Of a DNA stretch of 37,110 nucleotides, positions 15,509 through 23,769 are shown in pieces (position 1 is the stretch's first letter; each line of letters begins with the position of its first letter). The notes below the pieces were generated by a model. That model saw only the letters and a program-made list of their open reading frames with translations, searched no databases and was not told the origin of the DNA. This DNA comes from Streptomyces olivochromogenes (GTDB lineage: Bacteria > Actinomycetota > Actinomycetes > Streptomycetales > Streptomycetaceae), in NCBI RefSeq assembly GCF_021538895.1, contig NZ_JADDRL010000091.1:1-37110 (forward strand), in the 5' to 3' direction. The position numbers and the translations under genes are program-made.

Positions 15509-18500
15509 TCAGGCGATCTCGACCAGCAGGTCGCCGCCTTCCACCTGCTGGATGCGGTTGATCGCCAGCCGGGACACCTTGCCGTCCTTGGTGGCCGTGA
15601 TCGTCGCCTCCATCTTCATCGCCTCGATGGTGGCGACCGTGGCACCCGCGCTCACCTCGTCGCCCTCGGACACCGCGAGCGTCACCACGCCGGCGAACGG
15701 CGCCGCGACGTGCCCGGGGTTGGCGCGGTCGGCCTTCTCCGTGACCGGCACGTCCGAGGCCGCCGCCTTGTCGCGCACCTGGATCGGCCTCAGCTGGCCG
15801 TTCAGGCTGGACATGACGGTGCGCATGCCGCGCTCGTCGGCCTCGCCGACGGCCTGGAGCTCGATGAGCAGCCGCACGCCCTGTTCGAGGTCGACGGCGT
15901 ACTCCTTGCCGGGGCGCAGACCGTAGAAGAAGTCCTTGCTGTCCAGCACGCTGGTGTCGCCGAACGCCTGGCGGTGGGTGTCAAAGTCGCGCGTCGGGCC
16001 GGGGAACAGCAGCCGGTTGAGCGTGGGGCGCGGGGACTTCTCCAGGCCCGCCCGGTCCTCGGCGGTCAGCTCCTGCACGGGCTTGGCCTCGGCCCGGCCC
16101 TGCAGCGCCTTGCTGCGGAACGGCTCCGGCCAGCCGCCGGGCGGGGTGCCCAGCTCGCCGCGCAGGAAGCCGATGACGGAGTCGGGGATGTCGTACTTGT
16201 TCGGGGCCGCCTCGAAGTCCTCGGGGTTCACCCCGGCCCCGACCAGGTGGAGGGCCAGGTCGCCCACGACCTTGGAGGACGGGGTGACCTTCACCAGGCG
16301 GCCGAGCATCCGGTCGGCGGCCGCGTACATCGCCTCGATGTCCTCGAACCGGTCGCCGAGGCCGAGGGCGACGGCCTGGGTGCGCAGGTTGGACAGCTGG
16401 CCGCCGGGGATCTCGTGGTGGTAGACGCGTCCGGTCGGCGAGGCCAGGCCCGCCTCGAACGGCGCGTAGATCTTGCGGACGCTCTCCCAGTACGGCTCCA
16501 GGTCCCCGACGGCCTGGAGGTCGAGGCCGGTGGGGCGCTCGGAGTGGTCGGTCGCGGCCACGAGCGCCGACAGGGACGGCTGCGACGTGGTGCCCGCCAT
16601 GGAGGCCACCGCTCCGTCCACCGCGTCCGCGCCCGCCTGGATCGCGGCGAGGTAGGTGGCGAGCTGTCCGCCCGCCGTGTCGTGGGTGTGCAGGTGCACC
16701 GGCAGGTCGAACTCGCGGCGCAGCGCCGCGACGAGCGTGGCCGCGGCCGGGGCGCGCAGCAGTCCGGCCATGTCCTTGACGGCCAGGACGTGGGCGCCGG
16801 CCTCGACGATCTGCTCGGCCAGGCGGAGGTAGTAGTCGAGGGTGTACAGCCGCTCGCCCGGGTCGGACAGGTCGGAGGTGTAGCACAGGGCGACCTCGGC
16901 GACGGCCGTGCCGGTCTCCCGTACCGCGTCGATGGCGGGGCGCATCTGGCCGACGTCGTTGAGCGCGTCGAAGATCCGGAAGATGTCGATGCCGGTGGCG
17001 GCGGCCTCCTGCACGAAGGCGTCGGTCACCTCGGTCGGGTACGGCGTGTAGCCGACGGTGTTGCGGCCGCGCAGCAGCATTTGGAGGCAGATGTTGGGCA
17101 CGGCCTCGCGCAGGGCGGCCAGCCGCTCCCACGGGTCCTCGGCGAGGAAGCGCAGGGCGACGTCGTAGGTGGCGCCGCCCCAGCACTCCAGGGACAGCAG
17201 CTGCGGCAGCGTGCGCGCCACCGCCGGCGCCACGGCCAGCAGGTCCTTGGTACGCACCCGGGTGGCAAGCAGCGACTGGTGGGCGTCGCGGAACGTGGTG
17301 TCGGTGACGCCGATGGTCGGCGACTCGCGCAGCCACCGGGCGAAGCCCTCCGGGCCGAGGTCGACGAGCCGCTGCCGCGAACCCGGCGCCGGCTCGCCCC
17401 CGGGCAGCGGCGGCAGCTTGGTGGCCGGCTCGATGAGCAGGGGCCGCTCGCCGTGCGGCTTGTTCACCGTGACGTCCGCGAGGTAGGTGAGCAGCTTGGT
17501 GCCGCGGTCGGCGGAGGTGCGGGAGGTGAGCAGGTACGGCCGCTGCTCGATGAAGGAGGTCGTGACCCGTCCGGCCTGGAAGTCCGGGTCGTCGAGGACG
17601 GCTTGCAGGAACGGGATGTTCGTGGCCACGCCGCGGATGCGGAACTCGGCGACCGCACGCCGGGCCCGGCCGATCGCGGCCTTCAGGTCCCGGCCCCGGC
17701 AGGTGAGCTTGACCAGCATCGAGTCGAAGTGCGCGCTGATCTCCGTACCGGCGTGCGTGGTGCCGCCGTCCAGCCGGATGCCGGAACCGCCGGGCGAGCG
17801 GTAGGCGCTGATGCGGCCGGTGTCCGGGCGGAAGCCGTTGGCCGGGTCCTCGGTCGTGATACGGCACTGCAGGGCCGCCCCGCGCAGGGTGACGGTGTCC
17901 TGGGACAGCCCGAGGTCGGCGAGGGTCTCGCCGGACGCGATGCGCAACTGGGCCTGGACCAGGTCGACGTCGGTGACCTCCTCGGTCACCGTGTGCTCGA
18001 CCTGGATGCGCGGGTTCATCTCGATGAAGACGTGGTTGCCGTCGCGGTCGAGCAGGAACTCCACGGTGCCCGCGTTGCGGTAGCCGATCTCCCGGGCGAA
18101 CCTCACCGCGTCGGCGCAGATCCGGTCGCGCAGATCGGGGTCGAGGTTGGGCGCGGGCGCCAGCTCGATCACCTTCTGGTGGCGGCGCTGGAGCGAGCAG
18201 TCACGCTCGAAGAGGTGGATGACGCCGCCCTGTCCGTCGGCGAGGATCTGCACCTCGATGTGGCGCGGATCCACGACGGCCTTCTCCAGGAAGACGGTCG
18301 GGTCACCGAACGCGGACGCCGCCTCGCGCGAGGCGGCCTCGATCGACTCGCGCAGCGCGGCCGGCTCCTCGACACGGCGCATACCGCGACCGCCGCCGCC
18401 GGCGACCGCCTTCACGAACACCGGGAAGCCGATGTCCTCGGCGGCGCGCACGAGTTCGTCGACATCGTTGGAGGGGGCCGAGGAGCCGAGCACGGGTACC

Positions 18501-18883
18501 CCGGCCGCGCGGGCGGCGGCCACCGCACGGGCCTTGTTCCCGGTCAACTCCAGGGTCTGGGCGCTCGGCCCGACGAACGTGATGCCCGACTCCTCGCAGG
18601 CGCGCGCGAGTTCGGGGTTCTCGGACAGGAAGCCGTATCCCGGGTACACCGCGTCCGCGCCCGCCCGGCGCGCCGCGCCCACGATCTCCTCGACGGAGAG
18701 GTAGGCACGCACGGGATGCCCCGGCTGCCCGATCTCGTAGGCCTCGTCGGCCTTCAGCCGGTGCAGTGAGTTGCGGTCCTCGTACGGGAAGACGGCGACC
18801 GTGCGCGCGCCCAGCTCATAGCCTGCGCGGAACGCGCGAATCGCGATCTCGCCACGGTTGGCGACCAGCACCTTGCGGAACAT
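15509..18883 (-). CDS. pyc: Pyruvate carboxylase
   Basis: The product has 1124 residues, the full length of a single-chain pyruvate carboxylase. Biotin carboxylase domain (about 1-450): FRKVLVANRGEIAIRAFRA, the ATP-grasp glycine loop AVAGGGGRGMR near 160, and FIEMNPRIQVEHTVTEEVT. Carboxyltransferase domain (from about 520): TDTTFRDAHQSLLATRVRT, ECWGGATYDVALRFL, and the metal-site HLHTHDTAGG. The C-terminal biotin carrier domain has EAMKME with the biotinylated Lys near 1090. It carboxylates pyruvate to oxaloacetate, replenishing the TCA cycle. The ATG at 18883 has AAGGGA 6 nt upstream. It is monocistronic by context, with a divergent gene upstream and tandem hairpins downstream. Confidence 0.98.
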   Translation of the reverse strand: MFRKVLVANRGEIAIRAFRAGYELGARTVAVFPYEDRNSLHRLKADEAYEIGQPGHPVRAYLSVEEIVGAARRAGADAVYPGYGFLSENPELARACEESGITFVGPSAQTLELTGNKARAVAAARAAGVPVLGSSAPSNDVDELVRAAEDIGFPVFVKAVAGGGGRGMRRVEEPAALRESIEAASREAASAFGDPTVFLEKAVVDPRHIEVQILADGQGGVIHLFERDCSLQRRHQKVIELAPAPNLDPDLRDRICADAVRFAREIGYRNAGTVEFLLDRDGNHVFIEMNPRIQVEHTVTEEVTDVDLVQAQLRIASGETLADLGLSQDTVTLRGAALQCRITTEDPANGFRPDTGRISAYRSPGGSGIRLDGGTTHAGTEISAHFDSMLVKLTCRGRDLKAAIGRARRAVAEFRIRGVATNIPFLQAVLDDPDFQAGRVTTSFIEQRPYLLTSRTSADRGTKLLTYLADVTVNKPHGERPLLIEPATKLPPLPGGEPAPGSRQRLVDLGPEGFARWLRESPTIGVTDTTFRDAHQSLLATRVRTKDLLAVAPAVARTLPQLLSLECWGGATYDVALRFLAEDPWERLAALREAVPNICLQMLLRGRNTVGYTPYPTEVTDAFVQEAAATGIDIFRIFDALNDVGQMRPAIDAVRETGTAVAEVALCYTSDLSDPGERLYTLDYYLRLAEQIVEAGAHVLAVKDMAGLLRAPAAATLVAALRREFDLPVHLHTHDTAGGQLATYLAAIQAGADAVDGAVASMAGTTSQPSLSALVAATDHSERPTGLDLQAVGDLEPYWESVRKIYAPFEAGLASPTGRVYHHEIPGGQLSNLRTQAVALGLGDRFEDIEAMYAAADRMLGRLVKVTPSSKVVGDLALHLVGAGVNPEDFEAAPNKYDIPDSVIGFLRGELGTPPGGWPEPFRSKALQGRAEAKPVQELTAEDRAGLEKSPRPTLNRLLFPGPTRDFDTHRQAFGDTSVLDSKDFFYGLRPGKEYAVDLEQGVRLLIELQAVGEADERGMRTVMSSLNGQLRPIQVRDKAAASDVPVTEKADRANPGHVAAPFAGVVTLAVSEGDEVSAGATVATIEAMKMEATITATKDGKVSRLAINRIQQVEGGDLLVEIA

Positions 18884-18999
18884 TCTCGATCCCTTCAGCC
18901 TGCCGGCGACGAACACCATGGTGTCGGCCATCCCCCTGCCGTGCCACGCCGCCACGTTAGGGGCGCGCCGGTGGCTCCAGAAGGCGGGAAACATCACAT

Positions 19000-19009
19000 T
19001 GACATGTCA
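19000..19009. promoter_or_regulatory. Palindrome upstream of pyc
   Basis: The perfect 10-bp palindrome TGACATGTCA lies 117 nt upstream of the pyc start, in the spacer divergent from the hydrolase gene. It could be a regulator site for either gene. TTGACA within it also resembles a -35 box reading towards the hydrolase, but no good -10 follows at normal spacing. Confidence 0.3.
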
Positions 19010-19102
19010 CCCGAACTTCACGGCGATGCCTCGGCCTCCACGCCGAGGCCGCGGCCACACCGTCCGCCGGGACGGAGAGCGGGCACGGGCCTAGTCTGGA
19101 AG

Positions 19103-19168
19103 TTCCCGCTCTCTCCCCTCCCGTTCCCCCCTTCCCTCACTTCCCGCCCATCACTCCCTTCCCTCCCG
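19103..19168 (+). other. Polypyrimidine tract in the hydrolase leader
   Basis: About 65 nt contain only about six purines; the rest is C and T. It ends 20 nt before the hydrolase ATG, so it is probably within the 5' untranslated region. No function is known; such a leader would be almost unstructured by itself. Confidence 0.7.
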
Positions 19169-19188
19169 CGCGAAGAGGAGTCAGCACG

Positions 19189-20280
19189 ATGTTCGGACGC
19201 CGTCGACACGCCGGGGCAGGTGCGGCGAGCCCGCGCCCGGGACGCGCCCTGCGGGCGTGGGCGGTGGCCGCGGCCGCCCTGGTGCTCACCCTGGCCGTGG
19301 GGGCCGACTCCCCCGTCTCCGGCTCGGCGCTCGCGAGCGTGGCCGTCACCAAGGACCTCGCCTACGCACCCGCCGAGCCGCCCGGCACCCAGGGCCACCT
19401 GCTGGACCTCTACGTCCCGCGGTCCGCCCGGCCGGTCCCGCTGGTCGTCTTCTCCAGCGGCTCGGGCTGGCTGGCGGACAGCGGACGCCAGGGCGCCGAC
19501 AAGGTGGCCGCACAGCTCAATCCGTACGGGTACGCGGTCGCGGGCGTGGCGATCCGCTCCAGCTCGCGGGCGCGGTTCCCGGCCCAGCTGTACGACATCA
19601 AGGGCGCCGTCCGCTGGCTGCGCGGGAACGCGGCCCGGTACCACCTCGACCCGGACCGGATCGCGATCATGGGTGACTCGTCCGGCGGCTGGACCGCGGC
19701 GATGGCCGCCGTCACCGGGGACGTCCCGGCGTTGGAGGGGGACGTCGGGACGTCCGGGCCGTCCAGTGCCGTCCAGGCGGCCGTGCCGTTCTATCCGCCG
19801 ACCGACTTCCTGCGGATGGACGCGCACATGCCGGACGGCTGCGCGGCGTTCGACGCCGAGTTCGGTCTCACCGGCTGCCACGCGGACCCTGGCTCGCCCG
19901 AGTCGCGGCTGCTCGGCTGCCCCATCGAGCGGTGCCCCGCGTACCTGGTCGCCGCGGCGAACCCCCTCACCCACATCGGGCGACGGCCTACCCCGCCGTT
20001 CCTGATCCTCCACGGCGAACGCGACACCGTCGTGCCGTACGACCAGAGCCGCCTGCTCTACGACAAGCTGGCCGCCGCGGGGGACGACGCCCGGCTGATC
20101 ACCTTCCCGAAGGCCGGGCACGCCACCCTGCTCGGCATGCTGAGCGACCCCGACACCCGCGAGGGCGCCTACGAGGAGACTTCGGTCAATGGCCACGGCA
20201 CGTCGGCCTGTCCCCTGACCCCGACGTGGCGGACGGTCGTGTCCTTCCTGGACGAACGGCTGCGCCCCACCGGCCGGTGA
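19189..20280 (+). CDS. Exported alpha/beta hydrolase (carboxylesterase-like)
   Basis: The product has 363 residues. An Arg-rich start and a hydrophobic stretch (residues about 21-38, WAVAAAALVLTLAVGA) indicate a signal peptide or N-terminal anchor. The hydrolase fold shows LLDLYVPRSARPVPLVVFSSGSGW, the nucleophile elbow GDSSGG with Ser164, the acid residue in LHGERDTVVPYDQS and the His in KAGHATLLG. It resembles BD-FAE-like or carboxylesterase/lipase-type enzymes. Several Cys residues (for example DGCAAF, LTGCHA, LGCPIERCP) may form disulphides outside the cell. The substrate is unknown. The ATG at 19189 has GAGGAG 8 nt upstream. The leader is an unusual pyrimidine tract. Confidence 0.87.
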   Translation: MFGRRRHAGAGAASPRPGRALRAWAVAAAALVLTLAVGADSPVSGSALASVAVTKDLAYAPAEPPGTQGHLLDLYVPRSARPVPLVVFSSGSGWLADSGRQGADKVAAQLNPYGYAVAGVAIRSSSRARFPAQLYDIKGAVRWLRGNAARYHLDPDRIAIMGDSSGGWTAAMAAVTGDVPALEGDVGTSGPSSAVQAAVPFYPPTDFLRMDAHMPDGCAAFDAEFGLTGCHADPGSPESRLLGCPIERCPAYLVAAANPLTHIGRRPTPPFLILHGERDTVVPYDQSRLLYDKLAAAGDDARLITFPKAGHATLLGMLSDPDTREGAYEETSVNGHGTSACPLTPTWRTVVSFLDERLRPTGR

Positions 20281-20297
20281 CCCGTGAGGTGACCGAC

Positions 20298-20321
20298 TCC
20301 GAGGCTCTAGTTCTCCTCGGA
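20298..20321. terminator. Terminator between convergent genes
   Basis: Seven-bp arms TCCGAGG (20298-20304) and CCTCGGA (20315-20321) enclose a 10-nt loop. The hairpin starts 17 nt after the hydrolase stop and overlaps the last codons of the convergent rhomboid-like gene. Confidence 0.6.
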
Positions 20322-21116
20322 CCGGACCCGGGAGAGCTGGACGGAGGCCCGGGAGAAGCGGCGCACGCGGCGCGAAGTGGACCTGCCCGCCCGCTCGATC
20401 CTCGGCACCGGCAGGTCCAGCGGCCGGCGGCGTCCGTGGAGCAGCCCCAGGACGATCGCCGCGCCGACCGCGATCAGGTGCTCCCGGCCCGCCAGGTTGG
20501 GTATCGCGATCGACTCCCACACCATCGACCCGCCGGTCAGCATGAACACGATGGGGGCGCGCCGGACCACGGCGAGGTACGTGAACAGGCCCACCACCGC
20601 CGCGGACGGCCCGGTGTCCAGCACCTTGCCGCACTCCGCCGGCAGTCCGAGGCCCCACCAGCCGGGGCCGAGCGCGATCATCAGCCGCACGGTGAGCGTG
20701 CCGGCCAGCGTGGTGGCATAGGCGACGACCAGCGTGCGGGCCCGGCCGAGGGTGAGTTCGGCCAGGGCGAAGGCGAGGAACAGCTGGGTGATGCCCGCCC
20801 ACACCGGCAGGTCGAGCGCCGGAACGTACAGCGACACCGGGGTGCGCAGCAGGGCCAGCCACAGGGGCAGGTCGGCCTTGACGCCGCCGAGCTGCCACAC
20901 GGCCTCCGCGCCGACCGGATGCTGCGCGATGTCGTGGAAGAAGATGACCCCGAACGCGGCCAGAAAAGCCAGGAACAGGCCGGACAGGCCACGCCGCATG
21001 AGCTGTCGTACGGGATCCACGACGATGCCGTGCCACTCGCGCCGCAGCGTGCGTCCGAGGTACGACGCCACGCGCGACACCACCACGGACGCCTGCCCAC
21101 CCACGCCGACTCCCAT
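20307..21116 (-). CDS. Rhomboid-like integral membrane protein
   Basis: The product has 269 residues with about six hydrophobic segments. The stretch VLDTGPSAAVVGLFTYLA resembles the rhomboid serine loop (GxSxxxxG), and EHLIAVGAAIVLGLLHGRR resembles the helix carrying the catalytic His. This suggests the actinobacterial rhomboid-like family; proteolytic activity is not certain. The N-terminus (VVSRVASYLGRTLRREWHG) and the Arg-rich C-terminal tail are probably cytoplasmic. The ATG at 21116 is chosen because AGGGGG lies 5 nt upstream; a GTG at 21143 is possible but has no such site. Convergent with the alpha/beta hydrolase gene. Confidence 0.7.
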   Translation of the reverse strand: MGVGVGGQASVVVSRVASYLGRTLRREWHGIVVDPVRQLMRRGLSGLFLAFLAAFGVIFFHDIAQHPVGAEAVWQLGGVKADLPLWLALLRTPVSLYVPALDLPVWAGITQLFLAFALAELTLGRARTLVVAYATTLAGTLTVRLMIALGPGWWGLGLPAECGKVLDTGPSAAVVGLFTYLAVVRRAPIVFMLTGGSMVWESIAIPNLAGREHLIAVGAAIVLGLLHGRRRPLDLPVPRIERAGRSTSRRVRRFSRASVQLSRVRSEEN

Positions 21117-21271
21117 GAACTCCCCCTCGCAGGGGCTGTTCACTCGGCGCCTCTGCCTTTGCCGCCCGCCATCGTATAGACGTTTGGATCACCCACCAGG
21201 TTCAGTGGCCATGCAACGTCATCCCTCAAGGTGCAGGCGAACGATACGTCCCATAACGTGGTAATTGGAGT

Positions 21272-21295
21272 GTTTCAAGGGTGCTTCCGGGGTGT
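21272..21295 (+). promoter_or_regulatory. Candidate stress-sigma (SigB-like) promoter
   Basis: GTTT (21272-21275), 14 nt, then GGGTGT (21290-21295) resembles the Streptomyces SigB/SigF-type consensus GNNTN14-16GGGTAY, with one mismatch at the -10. It lies about 70 nt upstream of the first gene of the oxidation operon. Confidence 0.3.
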
Positions 21296-21366
21296 TCCTC
21301 TCCCCCGTCGTGAGGTTCGGCGGCCGGTCCGTCACCACGACCATCACCACACCTCCTGGAGACGTC

Positions 21367-21804
21367 ATGACCACGGTCAGTGCCGCCCACCGCCCTGTCT
21401 CGGTCTACGTACTCGCCGCCATCAGACTCTTCAACGGAGCCGCCGGACTGCTGGCGCCCGACCTGCTCATCCGCCGCTTCGACCCCGACCGCGAGCCGCC
21501 GAGTCCGGCGGCCGTCTACGCGTTCAGGCTCTTCGGGATCCGTACGGTCCTGCTCGGCATGGATCTGCTGACCCACAGCGGCGAACGGCTGCGCCAGGAC
21601 CTGAGCGACGGCATCCTCATCCACGGCAGCGACACCTTCACGGCCGCGTCGCTCGGCATCCACGGCCAGGTCCCGCCGCGCACCGCCGTGCTCACCACCT
21701 TCATCTCGGCCGTCAACACCGCCCTGGCCGTCACCTCGACCGCCGCGCTGACCCCGTGCCCGAAGGGGAAGCCGGGCAACTGCCCGAAGGGGAAACGGAC
21801 GTGA
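21367..21804 (+). CDS. Small membrane protein with duplicated CPKGK tail
   Basis: The product has 145 residues. I do not recognise a family. Hydrophobic segments are visible at about 12-32 (VYVLAAIRLFNGAAGLLAP), 50-68 (VYAFRLFGIRTVLLGMDLL) and 108-128 (AVLTTFISAVNTALAVTSTAAL). The tail repeats CPKGK twice, encoded by 14-bp direct repeats. The ATG at 21367 has GGAG 5 nt upstream. It is the first gene of the oxidation operon and its stop overlaps the next start as GTGA, so the GMC gene is translationally coupled to it. It might anchor or assist the flavoenzyme at the membrane; that is inference from position only. Confidence 0.75.
   Translation: MTTVSAAHRPVSVYVLAAIRLFNGAAGLLAPDLLIRRFDPDREPPSPAAVYAFRLFGIRTVLLGMDLLTHSGERLRQDLSDGILIHGSDTFTAASLGIHGQVPPRTAVLTTFISAVNTALAVTSTAALTPCPKGKPGNCPKGKRT
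21757..21794 (+). repeat. Two 14-bp direct repeats in the coupling region
   Basis: TGCCCGAAGGGGAA occurs at 21757-21770 and 21781-21794. Each encodes the CPKGK motif, and the second also serves as the Shine-Dalgarno region (AAGGGG) for the overlapping GMC gene. Confidence 0.9.
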
Positions 21805-23711
21805 GCACCGGCTCCGGTGCCGCTCCGCCCGCCGAGACGGGCTTCGACTACGTCGTCGTCGGCGCGGGCGCGGGAGGCGGACCGCTCGCGGCCAACCTCG
21901 CCGCCGCGGGAATGCGCACCCTGCTGCTCGACGCGGGCGGCGCCGAGGAGAACGACACCTACCGCGTGCCCGCCTTCCACGCGGACGCCTCCGAGGATCC
22001 CGTCCAGTGCTGGAACTACTTCGTCCGGCACTACGCCGACGAGCGGCAGCAGCTGCGCGACAGCAAACTCGTACCGGACCGGGGCATCCTGTATCCGCGC
22101 GCCGGGACGGTCGGCGGCTGCACCGCGCATCACGCGCTGATCACCGTCTATCCGTACAACCGCGACTGGGACGACATCGCGGCGGAGACCGGCGACGCGA
22201 GCTGGCACAGCGCGCGGATGCGCGGCTACTTCGAACGGCTGGAGCGCTGCACGTACCGGCCCAGGCCCAAGCGGCCGCCCCGCAACCGGCTGCTCGCCGC
22301 ACTGCTGACACTGCTGCCCTTCGTGGCGTCCCGGTACCGCAACGACGCCCGGCACGGATACGACGGCTGGCTGCCGACCTCCCTCGCCGACCCCCAACTG
22401 GCCGTGCAGGACCCGCAGTTGCTCAAGGTCATCCTCTCCGCCGCCGAGGAGACACTGTCCGGCTTCCTCGACCGGCCGCTCTCCCCGCTGGAAGGGTTCG
22501 GCGCCTTCGTCGACCCCAACGACTGGCGGGCGCAGACACAGGCGCCGCAAGGGCTGTGGCAGATCCCGATCTCCACGGCGAACGGCCGACGCAGCGCCGT
22601 ACGCGAGCGTGTCCAGGAGGTGCGGCGCGACCGCCCTGACCGGCTGGTGGTCCGTACGCACGCGCTCGCGGCCCGCGTGGTGCTGGACGAGGGCGGGGCG
22701 GCGACGGGGGTCGACTACCTGGACGCGGCGCACGCCTACCGGGCCGACCCCGAAAGCCCGCCGGTCACCGACCCGCCGGTGCTGCGCAGGGTGCTCGCCT
22801 CCCGCGAGGTGATCCTGGCCGCGGGGGCCTTCAACACGCCGCAGCTGCTGATGCTCTCGGGCATCGGACCGCGTGAGGAGCTGCGGCGGCACGGCATCGA
22901 GGTCCGGGTGGGCCTGGAGGGCGTGGGCAGGAATCTGCAGGACCGGTACGAGGTCGGCGTGGTCAGCCGGATGAACAGCGCGTTCCCGGTCATCGGGGAC
23001 TGCGCCTTCCACGCGCCCGAGCCGGGGGCCGAACCGGACCGCTGCTACCGCGCCTGGCAGCGCGGCGAGGGCCTGTACACGACGAACGGCGCCGTCCTCG
23101 GCATCACCCGCAAGTCCCGCCCGGACCTGGACGCCCCCGACCTGTTCATCTTCGGCGGCCCCTTCGACTTCCGGGGGTACCGCCCCGGCTACTCCCTCGA
23201 CCTGACGCGCCACAAGGACCGGTTCACCTGGGCCGTCCTCAAGAGCCGTACCCACAACACCGGCGGCCGGGTGCTGCTGCGGTCCACCGACCCGCGTGAC
23301 ACCCCGCTGGTCACCTTCCACTACTTCACCGAGGGGACGGACAAGGACGGTCTGGACCTCGAAGCGATGGCCGACGCCGTGGAGTTCGTGCGCGGGATGA
23401 ACCGCAGGGCCGGTGCGGTGATCCGCGAGGAGCTGTGGCCCGGCGACGCGGCCGTCGGCCGCGACGGCATCCGCCGGTTCGTCCAGGACGAGGCCTGGGG
23501 CCACCACGCCTCGTGCACCTGCCGGATGGGACGCCCGGACGACCCCTCGGCCGTGGTCGACAGCCGGTTCCGGGTGCGCGGAGTGGACCGGCTGCGGATC
23601 GTCGACGCCTCGGTCTTCCCCCGGATTCCCGGCTTCTTCGTCGCCGCCCCCATCTACATGATCAGTGAGAAGGCGAGCGACGTGATCCTCGGCGACGCGG
23701 CCCGCGCCTGA
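21801..23711 (+). CDS. GMC family FAD-dependent oxidoreductase
   Basis: The product has 636 residues. The N-terminal dinucleotide-binding motif is FDYVVVGAGAGGGPLAANLA, with the ribose-binding acidic segment LLLDAGG. GMC signatures follow: GTVGGCTAHHALITVYP, EVILAAGAFNTPQLLMLSGIGP and, near residues 567-577, GHHASCTCRMG carrying the catalytic His. The C-terminal VDRLRIVDASVFPRIPG is also typical. GMC enzymes oxidise alcohols, sugars or sterols, or act on fatty-acyl substrates; the Cys-rich catalytic loop (CTC) is less common. The start is GTG 21801, overlapping the previous stop, with AAGGGG as ribosome-binding site. No signal peptide. The haem peroxidase gene follows 58 nt later. Confidence 0.92.
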   Translation: MSTGSGAAPPAETGFDYVVVGAGAGGGPLAANLAAAGMRTLLLDAGGAEENDTYRVPAFHADASEDPVQCWNYFVRHYADERQQLRDSKLVPDRGILYPRAGTVGGCTAHHALITVYPYNRDWDDIAAETGDASWHSARMRGYFERLERCTYRPRPKRPPRNRLLAALLTLLPFVASRYRNDARHGYDGWLPTSLADPQLAVQDPQLLKVILSAAEETLSGFLDRPLSPLEGFGAFVDPNDWRAQTQAPQGLWQIPISTANGRRSAVRERVQEVRRDRPDRLVVRTHALAARVVLDEGGAATGVDYLDAAHAYRADPESPPVTDPPVLRRVLASREVILAAGAFNTPQLLMLSGIGPREELRRHGIEVRVGLEGVGRNLQDRYEVGVVSRMNSAFPVIGDCAFHAPEPGAEPDRCYRAWQRGEGLYTTNGAVLGITRKSRPDLDAPDLFIFGGPFDFRGYRPGYSLDLTRHKDRFTWAVLKSRTHNTGGRVLLRSTDPRDTPLVTFHYFTEGTDKDGLDLEAMADAVEFVRGMNRRAGAVIREELWPGDAAVGRDGIRRFVQDEAWGHHASCTCRMGRPDDPSAVVDSRFRVRGVDRLRIVDASVFPRIPGFFVAAPIYMISEKASDVILGDAARA

Positions 23712-23769
23712 ACGGCACCGCCGCGCCGCCCTCCCCGCGCAACGACCAGGCCCCCCAAGGAGGAGCGCG

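Noticed and set aside
15401..18769. A 1122-codon open frame on the plus strand opposite pyruvate carboxylase
   Set aside because: It is a low-complexity Gly/Arg/Val-rich shadow of the very GC-rich pyc gene, with no recognisable motif; pyc itself has every expected catalytic motif.
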